Position numbers and translations under genes: made by a program. The notes under the pieces were generated by a model that ran no database searches, was not told the DNA's origin, and was given only the letters and a program-made list of their open reading frames with translations. Positions 11,056-21,031 of a stretch of 64,000 bases of DNA are shown piece by piece; the first letter of the stretch is position 1, and each line of letters starts with the position of its first letter. Origin of the DNA: Sphingomonas sp. HDW15A (GTDB lineage Bacteria; Pseudomonadota; Alphaproteobacteria; Sphingomonadales; Sphingomonadaceae); contig NZ_CP049870.1 of the NCBI RefSeq assembly GCF_011301715.1, positions 1,116,001-1,180,000 on the forward strand, read 5' to 3'.

Positions 11056-13712
11056 ATGACATCGACCAACGACCTTCGCCGCGGTTTCCTCGAATATTTC
11101 GAGCGGGAAGGGCATGCGCGCGTGCAATCCGCGCCACTGGTCCCGCACAACGACCCGACACTGATGTTCGTCAACGCGGGCATGGTGCCGTTCAAGAACG
11201 TTTTCACGGGCCTCGAAACGCGGCCCTACAAGACCGCAGTGTCCTCTCAGAAATGTGTTCGCGCCGGCGGCAAGCACAACGATCTCGACAATGTCGGCTA
11301 TACCGCGCGGCACCACACCTTCTTCGAAATGCTGGGGAATTTTTCCTTCGGCGACTATTTCAAGGACCAGGCGATCAATCAAGCCTGGACCCTGCTCACG
11401 AAGGAGTGGGGGCTGTCGCCTGACCGGCTGACCGTCACCGTCTACCACACCGACGACGAAGCCTTCGACATCTGGAAGAAGGTAACCGGCTTTTCCGATG
11501 ACAAGATCATCCGCATCCCCACCAAGGACAATTTCTGGGCGATGGGCTCGGACGGCCCGTGCGGTCCGTGTTCCGAGATTTTCTTCGACCATGGCGACCA
11601 TCTTCCCGGCGGCCCTCCAGGTTCTCCCAACGAGGACGGCGACCGCTTCGTCGAGATCTGGAACCTCGTCTTCATGCAGTTCGAGCAGGCCAATGACGAA
11701 ATCGTCAGCGAGCTGCCGAGCAAGAGCATCGACACCGGCATGGGCCTCGAGCGTGTCGCCGCCGTCATGCAGGGCGTCCACGACAATTACGACACGGACA
11801 CGTTCAAGGCGCTGATCCACGCGTCAGAGGAGCTGACCCGGACGCGCGCCGAAGGGGAAAGACAAGCCTCGCACCGGGTCATCGCCGACCATCTTCGCGC
11901 GTCCGGCTTTCTCGTCGCCGACGGCGTTCTCCCGGCCAATGAGGGGCGTGGCTATGTCCTTCGCCGGATCATGCGCCGTGCAATGCGCCATGCGCACCTG
12001 CTTGGCGCGAAGGATCCGTTGATGCATCGGCTTGTCCCGCAGCTGGTTGCAGAGATGGGTCAGGCGTATCCGGAGCTGGTTCGTGCACAGCCGCTCATTG
12101 AAGCGACCCTGCTCCAGGAAGAGACCCGCTTTCGCCAGACGCTCGCCAATGGCCTCAAGCTGCTCGACGAAGCGACTTCAGGCCTTGAACGTGGTGGCAC
12201 GCTGCCCGGCGAGACTGCCTTCAAGCTCTACGACACGTTTGGCTTTCCCTACGATCTCACCGAAGATGCGCTCCGCCCGCGCGGGATCGCCGTCGATCGC
12301 ACCGGTTTCGACAGTTCCATGGCCGAACAAAAGGCCAAAGCCCGCGCCGCCTGGAAAGGCTCGGGCGAAAAGGCCAGCGACGAATTGTGGTTTGACCTGG
12401 CAGAGGAGGTCGGTGCGACCGAATTCACCGGCTATTCTAGCCACGAGGGCGAGGGCCAGGTTCAGGCGCTCGTCAAGGACGGCAAGCGCGTCGAGCGCGC
12501 CGCCCAGGGCGAGGAAGTGCTCGTCGTGCTGAACCAGACACCCTTCTATGGCGAGAGCGGGGGACAAATCGGTGATGCCGGAAAACTGACGTCGCTCAAG
12601 GGGTTGGAAGCCATCGTTGAGGATACGTCGAAGCCGCTCGGAAAACTTCATGTGCTCCGCGCAATGGTGCAGAAAGGCGAAATCCACGTCGGGGAATCGA
12701 TCCATCAGTCGGTGGATGTCGTGCGCCGCACCGCGACCCGCGCCAACCACAGCGCAACGCATTTGCTTCACGCCGCGCTGCGCAAGGTGCTCGGCGAGCA
12801 TGTCACGCAAAAGGGCAGCCTTGTCGCGCCCGACCGCCTGCGCTTCGATTTCTCGCATCCCAAAGCGCTCTCGCCCGACGAAATCGCGGCGATCGAGGCG
12901 GACGTGAATGCCGAGATTCGCGCCAACGAGCCGGTTTCGACGCGGCTCATGACCCCGGACGAGGCGGTCGCAGCCGGTGCGCTCGCCCTGTTCGGTGAGA
13001 AATATGGCGACGAGGTTCGAGTCCTCAGCATGGGCCGGCAAGGCGATGATCGTCACTACTCCGTGGAGCTGTGCGGCGGCACGCACGTCGACGCCACTGG
13101 CGATATCGCCCTGTTCAAGATCATCGGCGAAAGCGCGGTCTCATCAGGCGTTCGCCGCATCGAGGCGCTGACTGGGGAGGGTGCGCTCGCCTGGCTGAAC
13201 GCCCGAGAAGCCCGGCTTCGCGACGTCGCCGCCAGCCTCAAGACCGCACCCGAAGACGTGCCTTTGCGCGTCGCTAGTCTCGTCGAGAGCAACCGCCGGC
13301 TCGAAAAGGAACTCGCGGACGCGAAGAAAGCGCTCGCAATGGGCGGGGGCGGGAAGAGCGAAGCGGTGGGCCTGGAAGATGTCGCCGGCTTGAAATTCCT
13401 CGGTCAGGTTGTCGAAGGCCTCGATCCCAAGGGTCTTCGCGGTGAGGTCGACGGGATGAAGCAGCGCGTCGGCAGCGGCATCGCCGCGCTTGTAGCAGTC
13501 AATGATGGCCGCGCGAGCGTGGCGGTCGGGGTTACCGACGATCTCGTCGGCCAAGTCAGCGCCGTGGACCTGGTCAAGGCAGCCGTAACCGCGCTCGGCG
13601 GGCAAGGAGGCGGCGGCCGTCCCGACATGGCGCAGGGCGGGGGCCCGATGGCGAAAAGGCGGATGAGGCGCTCGCTGCCGTTCGCGAAACGCTGGCCCGG
13701 GTTGCCGCCTAA
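11056..13712 (+). CDS. alaS: Alanine--tRNA ligase, with one apparent 1-base deletion near the 3' end
   Basis: Charges tRNA-Ala and hydrolyses mischarged Ser/Gly-tRNA. The class II core starts [15 protein letters not shown] and contains [12 protein letters not shown]; the editing domain shows [15 protein letters not shown] and the zinc-site element [11 protein letters not shown]; the C-Ala oligomerisation domain follows. After [13 protein letters not shown] the frame slips: one extra G in the run 13639-13643 restores [22 protein letters not shown] and a TAA at 13710, giving 885 residues. Without it the protein ends in an unrelated Arg/Pro-rich tail at 13770. The start ATG 11056 is preferred to in-frame codons near 11020 that fall in the promoter. 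The corrected end overlaps the convergent antiporter gene by four bases. Confidence 0.95.
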
Positions 13713-15466
13713 CTGCTCAGGCGCCGGCGCCCAAGGGTCGGCTCCGCATCGAGTTCGCCGTCGCGCATGATCGCCGCCCGGAGGTCGCTGCGTTTCTCGT
13801 GGATGCTGGCGATGACCGGCCCCATGGCGACGCCGATGTCGACTAGCACGGCCTCCGACAGCTGAAGCGAGGCCTCCACCGCTTCCGGCACGGCATCGGT
13901 CACTCCCGCTTTGTAAAGCCGGGCCGCATGGTCGGTGTCGCGTGCCCGGGCAATGATGGGCAGTTCGGTGTGTGCTTCCCGAAGCCTCCTGGTCAGCCGC
14001 GTCGCCAACACAGGATCGTCCATCGTCAGGACGACAGCCTTCGCCTTGCCGAGATCGAGCTTTTCGACAAGTTCGCGGCGGGCAATGTCCCCAAACATCA
14101 CGGAATAGCCCGCCTCCCTCGCTTCGATGAAGCCGTCGATGTCGTTCTCGATCGCAAGATACGGACGACCGTGCGCATCCAGCATGTCGGCGACGATCCG
14201 GCCAACCCGACCAAAGCCGACAATGACGGTCAGCCCCTCGGTCGGACCAAGCTCGATTGAAGCGAGCGTCCTGCGGTCGACCCGCCGCGCAGTCCAACGG
14301 CCCAGGCTCGCGAGCAGCGGCGTGATGGTGAGGCCGATCGCCGTCGCCGCCGACCAGAAGGCTACCGTGTCGGGGGTCAGGATGCCGACCGCCCCGGCCG
14401 CGCCGAGCACGATCAGAGTGGTTTCCGATGGGCTTGCCATCAGCACGCCCGTCTCGGCAGCCACGCCGAGCCGCGCTCCGGAGAGCCGCAGCAATGCACC
14501 GGTCACAATGGCTTTCACCAGGATTACCGCGGTCAGCGCAGCAAGCAGCTCGACCCACTGATCGAGCAGCGCCATGACTTCGATGCGCATTCCCACACTG
14601 ATCAGGAAGACGCCAAGAGCGAGGCCTTTAAGCGGCTCGATCACGACATCGACTTCATGCTGGTAATCGGTCTCGGCAATGACGAGCCCGGCCACAAGTG
14701 CGCCAAGGATCGGCGACAAGCCGACCGCTCGAGTCAGCACTGCGGAAAGGATGACCACTAGTAGCGAGATCGCCAGGAACAGCTCGGGCTTTTTCGATCG
14801 CGCAGCCTGCGCGAACAATGAGGGCAGCAAGAAACGTCCGGCCACCAGGATGCCGAGGATCACCAGAGTGCCTTCGAGTGCGATCGAGCTGAGGCTGGCA
14901 GTGCTCGTCGCCGCGCCGCCCGCCGCTCCGATCAGGAACAGCATGGGCACAAGCGCCAGATCTTCGAACAGCAGCATGGACAGCGCTGCGCGGCCGACCG
15001 GGCCTTGGGTTCCGCTGATCGGAAGGACGAGCGCGGTCGAGCTCATGGCCAGGGCAAGGCTCAGCCAGAGCGCGCTTTGCGTCGGCCAATCCACTGCGAT
15101 CAGGAATCCGCCGATCAGCGCCGCAGTGCCGAGCATTTCGGCAGCGCCAATGCCGAAGACCATCTTTCGCATCGCGATGAGCCTCCGGAAGCTGAGCTCC
15201 AGCCCGATGGAGAAAAGCAGCAGGATGATTCCCAGCTCGGCGAACGGCTCGATCCCCTCGGGATTGGTGATCGTGATAGCTTGGAGCCAGGGATACTGAT
15301 CAGTCAGTGCTCCGAGGCCGAATGGTCCCACGATGATCCCGACGATGATGAAACCGATGACCGGATTGATTCGGAAGCGCGCAAACGTCGGAATGATGAT
15401 TCCCGCTGCACCAAGGATAGTCAGCGCGTCGGACAGTGCTGGGGTAATCTCCGCTTCGGTGGCCAT
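13709..15466 (-). CDS. CPA2-family monovalent cation/proton antiporter with TrkA-N domain (Kef/YbaL type)
   Basis: Inner-membrane potassium or sodium/proton exchanger. The first 390 or so residues are highly hydrophobic with about twelve membrane segments, including [15 protein letters not shown] near residue 38 and the [12 protein letters not shown] element near residue 83 typical of CPA2 carriers. A cytoplasmic Rossmann RCK domain follows, with [16 protein letters not shown] near residue 412. The 585-residue length matches KefB/YbaL relatives. Whether it is glutathione-gated cannot be told, as no KefF/KefG partner lies next to it. It is convergent with alaS and divergent from the small DUF2945 gene. 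Confidence 0.9.
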   Translation of the reverse strand: MATEAEITPALSDALTILGAAGIIIPTFARFRINPVIGFIIVGIIVGPFGLGALTDQYPWLQAITITNPEGIEPFAELGIILLLFSIGLELSFRRLIAMRKMVFGIGAAEMLGTAALIGGFLIAVDWPTQSALWLSLALAMSSTALVLPISGTQGPVGRAALSMLLFEDLALVPMLFLIGAAGGAATSTASLSSIALEGTLVILGILVAGRFLLPSLFAQAARSKKPELFLAISLLVVILSAVLTRAVGLSPILGALVAGLVIAETDYQHEVDVVIEPLKGLALGVFLISVGMRIEVMALLDQWVELLAALTAVILVKAIVTGALLRLSGARLGVAAETGVLMASPSETTLIVLGAAGAVGILTPDTVAFWSAATAIGLTITPLLASLGRWTARRVDRRTLASIELGPTEGLTVIVGFGRVGRIVADMLDAHGRPYLAIENDIDGFIEAREAGYSVMFGDIARRELVEKLDLGKAKAVVLTMDDPVLATRLTRRLREAHTELPIIARARDTDHAARLYKAGVTDAVPEAVEASLQLSEAVLVDIGVAMGPVIASIHEKRSDLRAAIMRDGELDAEPTLGRRRLSS

Positions 15467-15548
15467 GTGCCCTTAAAAGCATGGCGTGTCAGACTTGTCA
15501 CCGGCACCAGCGGGCTGCCCACGCGTTTCCTTGCCAAGGAGATCGGAC

Positions 15549-15755
15549 GTGACGAAAAGCTTCAAGGCCGGCGACAGGGTCGAATGGGACAGTCCAGGCG
15601 GTCATTCCGAGGGCAAAGTGGTCATGAAGCTCACAAGCCCGACAAAGATCAAGTATCACAAGGCTGCGGCATCGAAAGACTACCCCGAATATCTCGTCGA
15701 AAGCGACACCGGCAAACGCGCCGCTCACAAGCCGTCGGCTCTCACCAAGACTTGA
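15549..15755 (+). CDS. Small DUF2945 (HVA1/Tudor-like) protein
   Basis: Sixty-eight residues beginning at GTG 15549, which sits eight bases after a good AAGGAG ribosome binding site (15536-15541). The sequence FKAGDRVEWDSPGGHSEGKV, then YLVESDTGKRAAHKPSAL, matches the DUF2945 pattern of a small beta-barrel. An in-frame upstream extension to 15486 is rejected because the frame there overlaps the antiporter upstream region and lacks a binding site. Function unknown; related proteins are often small soluble domains in alphaproteobacteria and fungi. Confidence 0.8.
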   Translation: MTKSFKAGDRVEWDSPGGHSEGKVVMKLTSPTKIKYHKAAASKDYPEYLVESDTGKRAAHKPSALTKT

Positions 15756-15786
15756 CCTGACGCCTTGACGTCACGCTAATCGGCGG

Positions 15787-16991
15787 ATGGCGGATGTTTT
15801 GATCGTTGGCGGCGGCCCGGCTGGAATGATGGCAGGGCTCCTGTTCGCTCGCGCTGGCGTCTCCGTGAAAGTGATTGAGAAGCACGGGGACTTCTTCCGC
15901 GATTTTCGAGGCGACACCGTTCACCCCTCGACCATGGAGGTCCTCGACCAGCTGGGCCTTCTCAGACGGTTCTTGGGACGGCAGCACAATCGCATAACCT
16001 CCGCACGAATCCGGATCGCAGGCCGTGACTGGACCATCGGCGACCTGTCGCACCTCGACACCCCGGCGCCATTCATTGCCATGATGCCGCAGTGGGAGTT
16101 TCTCGACTTCCTGCGCGACGAAGCGGTCGCCTATCCCGGCTTCGCGCTGGCAATGAGCGAGCCGGTCGCCGGTTTCCTAGAAGAGAGCGGGCGCATCGCC
16201 GGCGTCCGTTTTGCCTCGGGCGGAGAGGAGCGGGCCGGCAAACTCGTAATTGCCGCCGATGGACGCTCGTCCCTCGTCCGCTCGAGCGGGATTCTGCCTG
16301 TCGAAACGCTTGGCGCGCCGATGGACGTCCTGTGGTTCGAGCTGCCTAAGACCGACGATGGCGGTGACGCGCTTCGCGGTTCCGTGGAGCCCGGACGTAT
16401 GGTCGTGCTGATCGACCGGGACACCTACTGGCAGACCGCGTTTCTGATCCCAAAGGGCGAGGAACTGAACGTCCGTGCCCGTGGACTTTGCTGGTTGCGC
16501 CAGGAAGTCAGCAAGGCCTTCCCCGGGATGGACTTTTCCGGCGGTCTTGCCAGCGACGACGACGTCAAGCTGCTCAGCGTCTCGCTCGACCGGCTGACGA
16601 GCTGGTCGCGGCCGGGCCTGTTGGCGATCGGCGACGCTGCCCATGCGATGAGCCCGATCGGCGGGATTGGCATCAATCTCGCAATTCAGGATGCAGTCGC
16701 GGCGGCCAACATCCTCGCCGGACCGCTAGCCGCTGGAGCAAATGCCGACCCTATCCTGATCAGGGTTCGGAAGCGCCGCGAATTTCCAACGCGGGTGATT
16801 CAGGCAGGTCAGAAAACGGCGCAGGACAGGATCATTGGGCGCGTTTTGGGGGAGGCCCGGTAAGCGTGCCGCGACTGGTGCGGTTGCTTGATCGCTATCC
16901 GCTGCTCCGGCGGATCCCCGGCCGAATCATTGGCCTAGGCGTCCGGCGAGAGCGTGTGCGCTCGCCGAACGCTTATCTGTCAACAGCTTAG
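15787..16991 (+). CDS. FAD-dependent monooxygenase (PHBH-like), with one apparent 1-base deletion
   Basis: Class A flavoprotein hydroxylase of the FAD_binding_3 family. The N-terminal dinucleotide fold is [14 protein letters not shown] (residues 4-17) and the second FAD motif is [22 protein letters not shown] near residue 284. In the raw sequence it stops at 16863 right after GRVLGEAR, but one added G in the GGGGG run 16848-16852 continues the frame as [37 protein letters not shown], the usual C-terminal helix of this family, ending at 16991 with 401 residues. The corrected stop overlaps the end of convergent icd. Substrate is unknown. Confidence 0.88.
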
Positions 16992-18208
16992 GACCAGCTG
17001 CTCATTTCTGTTTCGAGGTTCTGGACGATTGCCTCGAAGAATTGCTCGGTGGTCATCCAAGCCTGATCCGGCCCGACGAGGATTGCGAGGTCCTTGGTCA
17101 TCTTGCCGCTCTCGACAGTCTCGATGCACACCCGTTCGAGCGTCTCGGCAAAGCGAACGACGTCGGGCGTTTCGTCGAACTTGCCGCGGAATTTGAGGCC
17201 GCCGGTCCAGGCGAAGATCGACGCGATCGGGTTGGTTGAGGTCGCCTTACCCTGCTGGTGCATGCGAAAGTGTCGGGTGACGGTGCCGTGGGCCGCTTCG
17301 GCCTCGATCGTCTTGCCGTCCGGAGTCATCAGGACGCTGGTCATGAGGCCAAGGCTTCCGAAGCCTTGCGCGACCTGGTCCGACTGGACGTCGCCGTCGT
17401 AATTCTTGCAGGCCCAGACGAACTTGCCGCTCCACTTGAGCGCGCTCGCGACCATATCGTCGATCAGTCGGTGCTGATACTCGATCCCTGCCTTCTCGAA
17501 CGCGGCCTTGAATTCGGCGTCGTAGGTTTCCTGGAAGATGTCCTTGAAACGCCCGTCATAGGCCTTCAGGATCGTGTTCTTGGTCGAAAGATAGACCGGC
17601 CAGCCACGCTGGAGCCCGAAGTTGAGGCTTGCCCGGGCGAACTCGCGGATCGAATCGTCGAGGTTGTACATGCCCATCGCGACGCCGGCGGAGGGAAAAT
17701 CGAACACCTCATGCTCGATCTCCTCGCCGTTCTCGCCGACCCACTTGATGGTCAGCTTGCCCTTGCCCGGGACCTTGAAATCGGTCGCCTTATACTGGTC
17801 GCCAAAGGCGTGACGGCCAACGACGATCGGGTCGGTCCAGCCCGGGATCAGCCGCGGGACGTTGGCGATGACGATCGGCTCGCGGAAGACGACACCGCCC
17901 AGGATATTGCGGATCGTGCCGTTCGGCGATTTCCACATTTTCTTGAGGCCGAACTCCTCGACGCGCGCCTCGTCCGGAGTGATCGTCGCGCACTTTACGC
18001 CGACGCCATATTGCTTGATCGCTTCCGCGGCCTCGACCGTGATGCGGTCCTCGGTCTCGTCGCGCTTCTGGACGCTCAGGTCGTAATATTTAAGGTCGAT
18101 GTCGAGATAAGGCTGGATCAGCCGCTCGCGGATCCATTGCCAGATGATGCGGGTCATTTCGTCGCCGTCGAGCTCGACGACCGGGTTCTTAACCTTGATC
18201 TTCGCCAT
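16988..18208 (-). CDS. icd: NADP-dependent isocitrate dehydrogenase (eukaryote-like type)
   Basis: Oxidatively decarboxylates isocitrate to 2-oxoglutarate in the citric acid cycle. The 406-residue product starts [20 protein letters not shown] and contains [38 protein letters not shown] and [12 protein letters not shown], all typical of the homodimeric subfamily shared by alphaproteobacteria and mitochondria, unlike the shorter-diverged E. coli Icd. The start at 18208 is chosen because family members begin MAKIKV; five more in-frame residues upstream (MENRR) are unlikely. A good promoter lies at 18248-18276, giving a leader of about 33 bases. Confidence 0.96.
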   Translation of the reverse strand: MAKIKVKNPVVELDGDEMTRIIWQWIRERLIQPYLDIDLKYYDLSVQKRDETEDRITVEAAEAIKQYGVGVKCATITPDEARVEEFGLKKMWKSPNGTIRNILGGVVFREPIVIANVPRLIPGWTDPIVVGRHAFGDQYKATDFKVPGKGKLTIKWVGENGEEIEHEVFDFPSAGVAMGMYNLDDSIREFARASLNFGLQRGWPVYLSTKNTILKAYDGRFKDIFQETYDAEFKAAFEKAGIEYQHRLIDDMVASALKWSGKFVWACKNYDGDVQSDQVAQGFGSLGLMTSVLMTPDGKTIEAEAAHGTVTRHFRMHQQGKATSTNPIASIFAWTGGLKFRGKFDETPDVVRFAETLERVCIETVESGKMTKDLAILVGPDQAWMTTEQFFEAIVQNLETEMSSWS

Positions 18209-18247
18209 GCGCCTATTTTCCATCGCTGCGGGTGGGATTGGGTGGGG

Positions 18248-18276
18248 CGATTAGGCGCGAGGCGGCGACAAGGCAA
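18248..18276 (-). promoter_or_regulatory. Predicted icd promoter
   Basis: On the minus strand TTGCCT (18276-18271), 17-base spacer, TAATCG (18253-18248). Transcription would start near 18241, 33 bases before the icd ATG. Confidence 0.5.
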
Positions 18277-18285
18277 CCGCCCGCA

Positions 18286-18314
18286 TTGCCGGGGCGTCCG
18301 CGCCTTACTAAGGA
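18286..18314 (+). promoter_or_regulatory. Predicted psd promoter overlapping its ribosome binding site
   Basis: TTGCCG (18286-18291), 17-base spacer, TAAGGA (18309-18314). TAAGGAG also reads as a Shine-Dalgarno sequence for the ATG at 18321. If it is the -10 box, the mRNA would start at the start codon; both readings cannot hold for the same transcript. Confidence 0.4.
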
Positions 18315-18320
18315 GTCGCC

Positions 18321-19049
18321 ATGCCTGCACTCGAAAAGCCCGACAGCCAGCTGACCGCGGTCAAATGGCGATTCCCCTCGGTCCATCCGGAGGGGCGCAA
18401 GTTCACCCTAATTTCCGCCTTTTTCACTTTGGTCGCTTTCTGGGCGTTCCCGGACATGATCGGCTGGTTGATGGTCGGCCTGACCATCTGGGTCGCAACG
18501 TTCTTTCGAGATCCGGTGCGAACGACCCCCGTCGATCCCAAGCTGATCGTCGCGCCTGCCGACGGCCTGGTGACGATGATTTCCCGCGTGCCCGCACCGG
18601 CCGAGCTTGCGGCCGACGGAATGGCCGGCGAATACACCCGCGTCTCGATTTTCATGAGCGTTTTCGACGTCCACATTAATCGATCGCCGATTGCGGGGAC
18701 GGTCCGGCGCATCGCCTACATTCCGGGCAAGTTCCTCAACGCCGACCTCGACAAGGCCAGCGAGGACAATGAGCGCCAGCATTTCCTCGTCGAACGCGAC
18801 GACGGGACGCGGATTGCCTTCACCCAGATAGCCGGTCTCGTTGCCCGCCGGATCATGTCCTTCGTGTCTGAGGGTGATCGCGTGGGCGCAGGCGAGCGCA
18901 TCGGCCTCATCCGCTTCGGCAGCCGGGTCGATGTCTTCCTGCCTTCGGGGACAGGAAGCCTCGTCCTCCTCGGCCAGCGCACGATCGCTGGCGAAACGGT
19001 TCTTGGCGAGCTGGGTGTCGATCCCCATCGCAGCGGATCGAGCCAGTAA
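18321..19049 (+). CDS. psd: Phosphatidylserine decarboxylase proenzyme
   Basis: Converts phosphatidylserine to phosphatidylethanolamine at the inner membrane. The 242-residue product is the short alphaproteobacterial form with two hydrophobic segments near residues 28-62 ([29 protein letters not shown]). [16 protein letters not shown] is the conserved core, and the autocatalytic cleavage site that forms the pyruvoyl group is Gly-Ser in [12 protein letters not shown], Ser about 201. The stop TAA overlaps the ATG of pssA by one base, so the two consecutive steps of phosphatidylethanolamine synthesis are coupled, although in reverse order to the pathway. Confidence 0.96.
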   Translation: MPALEKPDSQLTAVKWRFPSVHPEGRKFTLISAFFTLVAFWAFPDMIGWLMVGLTIWVATFFRDPVRTTPVDPKLIVAPADGLVTMISRVPAPAELAADGMAGEYTRVSIFMSVFDVHINRSPIAGTVRRIAYIPGKFLNADLDKASEDNERQHFLVERDDGTRIAFTQIAGLVARRIMSFVSEGDRVGAGERIGLIRFGSRVDVFLPSGTGSLVLLGQRTIAGETVLGELGVDPHRSGSSQ

Positions 19050-19813
19050 TGGGCGTCCCTTCCGGCGAAGGAGGCGGCCTGCCGCTGCGCGCCTTCATCC
19101 CTAACGCTGTCACGGCCATGGCGCTTTGCCTCGGCCTTACCGGCGTGCGGTTCGCAATCGGCGGGGAGTTCGATAAGGCGCTCGCGGCGATCATCCTCGC
19201 CGGGGTGCTGGACGGTATGGACGGCCGCATCGCGCGCTTGCTTCGCGCTCAGAGCCGGTTCGGCGCCGAACTTGACTCACTTAGCGACAACATCGCCTTC
19301 GGCACCGCTCCGGCGCTGATACTTTTCCTGTGGTCCCTCAACGACGCACCGAAATTCGGCTGGGTCGCGGCGCTTGCGCTCGCCGTTGCGTGCGCGCTTC
19401 GCCTGGCGCGCTTCAATGCCCGGATCGACTCAGCGGACCAGCCGCACAAATCCGCTGGATTCAACACCGGCGTTCCGGCCCCAGCCGGGGCGGGCCTGGC
19501 CTTCGTGCCCATCTATTTGTGGCTTATCACCAGCGACGAATTGTTTCGCAGTTGGGCGCTGGTCATGCCGTGGACCTTGTTCATCGCTGTCCTGATGATT
19601 TCCAGCATCCCGACCTTCAGCTGGACGTCCATCCGGATCCGCAAGAGCTGGCGGCTCATGGCCTTGGCGGGCGTTGCATTGTTCGGCGCCGCCTTGCTCA
19701 CGGTACCGTGGATCACGCTGCTCGCGATCTCCACAGTCTACCTGGCCGTGCTGCCTTTCAGCATCGCCGCCTACGCAAGGGTCAGGCAGCGGCGCGCAAC
19801 CGCGGCGGGCTGA
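19049..19813 (+). CDS. pssA: CDP-diacylglycerol--serine O-phosphatidyltransferase
   Basis: Makes phosphatidylserine from CDP-diacylglycerol and serine. The full CDP-alcohol phosphotransferase motif D-G-x2-A-R-x8-G-x3-D-x3-D is present as DGRIARLLRAQSRFGAELDS and the next LSD, near residues 56-78. Several membrane segments fill the rest of the 254 residues. It overlaps psd by one base. The 3' end overlaps a small convergent gene by 32 bases. A CDP-diacylglycerol synthase gene (cdsA) that supplies its substrate is 4.5 kb downstream. Confidence 0.95.
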   Translation: MGVPSGEGGGLPLRAFIPNAVTAMALCLGLTGVRFAIGGEFDKALAAIILAGVLDGMDGRIARLLRAQSRFGAELDSLSDNIAFGTAPALILFLWSLNDAPKFGWVAALALAVACALRLARFNARIDSADQPHKSAGFNTGVPAPAGAGLAFVPIYLWLITSDELFRSWALVMPWTLFIAVLMISSIPTFSWTSIRIRKSWRLMALAGVALFGAALLTVPWITLLAISTVYLAVLPFSIAAYARVRQRRATAAG

Positions 19814-20003
19814 CGGACCGCTGCGCGCGGCGCTGCGGGTAGCGGGAGGACAGGCGGATCGTCAGGGGCGGGATGGCTTCCACCGGCCGGCCGGCAAGCG
19901 CGGCGCGGATCCGAGAGGCTTTTCCTTCCAACGTCGCAGCCATTGCGACAACGGTCAGCCACGCGATGGACAGGAAGAAAACGGTTCCGAGGGCCATGGT
20001 CAT
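19782..20003 (-). CDS. Small single-pass membrane protein
   Basis: Seventy-three residues starting MTMALGTVFFLSIAWLTVVA, one membrane segment followed by a basic, Arg-rich tail (SSRYPQRRAQRS). ATG 20003 is chosen because AAGGAA lies nine bases upstream; longer in-frame starts would put promoter-like sequence inside the gene. It overlaps the pssA 3' end by 32 bases tail to tail. A GGAAC-type (EcfG) promoter-like element lies at 20028-20053. No family recognised. Confidence 0.6.
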   Translation of the reverse strand: MTMALGTVFFLSIAWLTVVAMAATLEGKASRIRAALAGRPVEAIPPLTIRLSSRYPQRRAQRSVSPPRLRAAA

Positions 20004-20027
20004 GTTTCGTTCCTTGCTTGAGCGCCA

Positions 20028-20053
20028 AACCGAGAAAGGGAGCATTTCGTTCC
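20028..20053 (-). promoter_or_regulatory. Possible EcfG-type stress promoter
   Basis: Minus strand GGAAC (20053-20049), 17-base spacer, GGTT (20031-20028), one mismatch from the alphaproteobacterial EcfG consensus GGAAC-N16/17-CGTT. It lies 25 bases before the ATG of the small membrane protein. Confidence 0.35.
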
Positions 20054-20128
20054 ATTTCGGGCGCTTATTGAGCCTGATGCGTTGTATGTTCTCGCTTTGT
20101 TCTCGTCCTGTCAAGAGCCAAAATGGAC

Positions 20129-20157
20129 TTGCCTTTGGCGCACGCCTTGGCTAGGGG
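20129..20157 (+). promoter_or_regulatory. Predicted rpsB-tsf promoter
   Basis: TTGCCT (20129-20134), 17-base spacer, TAGGGG (20152-20157) within GCTAGGGGCGCG. The same 12-base -10 neighbourhood (CTAGGGGCGCG) occurs in the rpmE promoter. Transcription would start near 20164, leaving an approximately 88-base leader. Confidence 0.55.
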
Positions 20158-20191
20158 CGCGTCATTCCACAGGCGAACCCGTACATAGCGG

Positions 20192-20211
20192 TGCCGGTCG
20201 AAAGGCCGGTG
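20192..20211 (+). promoter_or_regulatory. GAAA-capped hairpin in the rpsB leader
   Basis: CCGGTC (20194-20199) pairs with GGCCGG (20204-20209) around a GAAA tetraloop, with G-T extensions. It lies 41 bases before the rpsB start in the predicted leader, a place where S2 autoregulatory structures are known in other bacteria. Function here is inference. Confidence 0.35.
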
Positions 20212-20251
20212 ACTTGGGTCTGCCGAGGTATAACCGCGAAGGAGAAATGAC

Positions 20252-21007
20252 ATGGCGGCTAATGTCGTCACCATGCAGCAATTGCTCGAGGCCGGAGCGC
20301 ATTTCGGCCACCAGACCCACCGTTGGAACCCGCGCATGAAGCCGTACATCTTCGGCGACCGCAACGGCGTTCACATCATCGACCTGTCGCAGACCGTGCC
20401 GCTTTTCGCGCGCGCACTCGACTTCGTCCAGCAGACCGTTTCGCGCGGCGGCAAGGTGCTGTTCGTCGGTACCAAGCGCCAGGCGCAGGATCCGATCGCC
20501 GAGACTGCTCGCGCCTCGGGCCAGCACTTCGTCAACCATCGCTGGCTCGGTGGCATGCTGACCAACTGGAAGACCATTTCCAACTCGATCAAGCGCTTCA
20601 AGAGCCTTGAGGAGCAGCTCAGCGGTGACACCGCTGGTCTCACCAAGAAGGAAGTGCTCCAGCTCACCCGCGAGCGCGACAAGCTTGAGAAGAGCCTCGG
20701 CGGAATCCGCGACATGGGCGGCCTTCCGGACGTCATGTTCGTCGTCGATTCGAACAAGGAAGAGCTGGCGATCAAGGAAGCCAACGTGCTTGGCATCCCG
20801 GTCGTCGCGATCCTCGACTCGAATTCGAACCCGCAGGGCATTGCATTCCCGGTTCCGGGCAACGACGACGCCAGCCGTGCTATTCGCCTCTACTGCGAAG
20901 CGATCGCCAATGCCTGCCAGGCAGGGAAGACCGGCGAGCGCCAGTCGAAGGGCGAGGATATCGGCGCGATGGCCGAACCGCCGGCCGAAGCCGCCGTCGA
21001 AGCGTAA
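20252..21007 (+). CDS. rpsB: 30S ribosomal protein S2
   Basis: Small-subunit protein that helps recruit S1 and is needed for initiation. The 251 residues include [20 protein letters not shown] at the start, [13 protein letters not shown] near residue 88 and [17 protein letters not shown] near residue 189, all S2 signatures. A strong GAAGGAG binding site lies seven bases before the ATG. It is followed 24 bases later by tsf, the usual pair, and the two share one promoter and the terminator at 22002. Confidence 0.98.
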   Translation: MAANVVTMQQLLEAGAHFGHQTHRWNPRMKPYIFGDRNGVHIIDLSQTVPLFARALDFVQQTVSRGGKVLFVGTKRQAQDPIAETARASGQHFVNHRWLGGMLTNWKTISNSIKRFKSLEEQLSGDTAGLTKKEVLQLTRERDKLEKSLGGIRDMGGLPDVMFVVDSNKEELAIKEANVLGIPVVAILDSNSNPQGIAFPVPGNDDASRAIRLYCEAIANACQAGKTGERQSKGEDIGAMAEPPAEAAVEA

Positions 21008-21031
21008 CTTTCAAGAACAAGGAGCCACACC

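Noticed and set aside
10411-11820. Minus-strand 469-residue frame across the repeat protein and alaS
   Set aside because: Antisense to two supported genes, spans a terminator; product is low-complexity Val/Ile repeats mirrored from the YRY region.
13404-14558. Minus-strand 384-residue frame overlapping the antiporter and alaS
   Set aside because: Different frame of the antiporter gene; Arg/His/Pro-rich shadow with no membrane segments.
17258-18679. Plus-strand 473-residue frame antisense to icd and into psd
   Set aside because: Complement of icd; Asp/Arg/Leu-rich shadow typical of GC-rich antisense strands.
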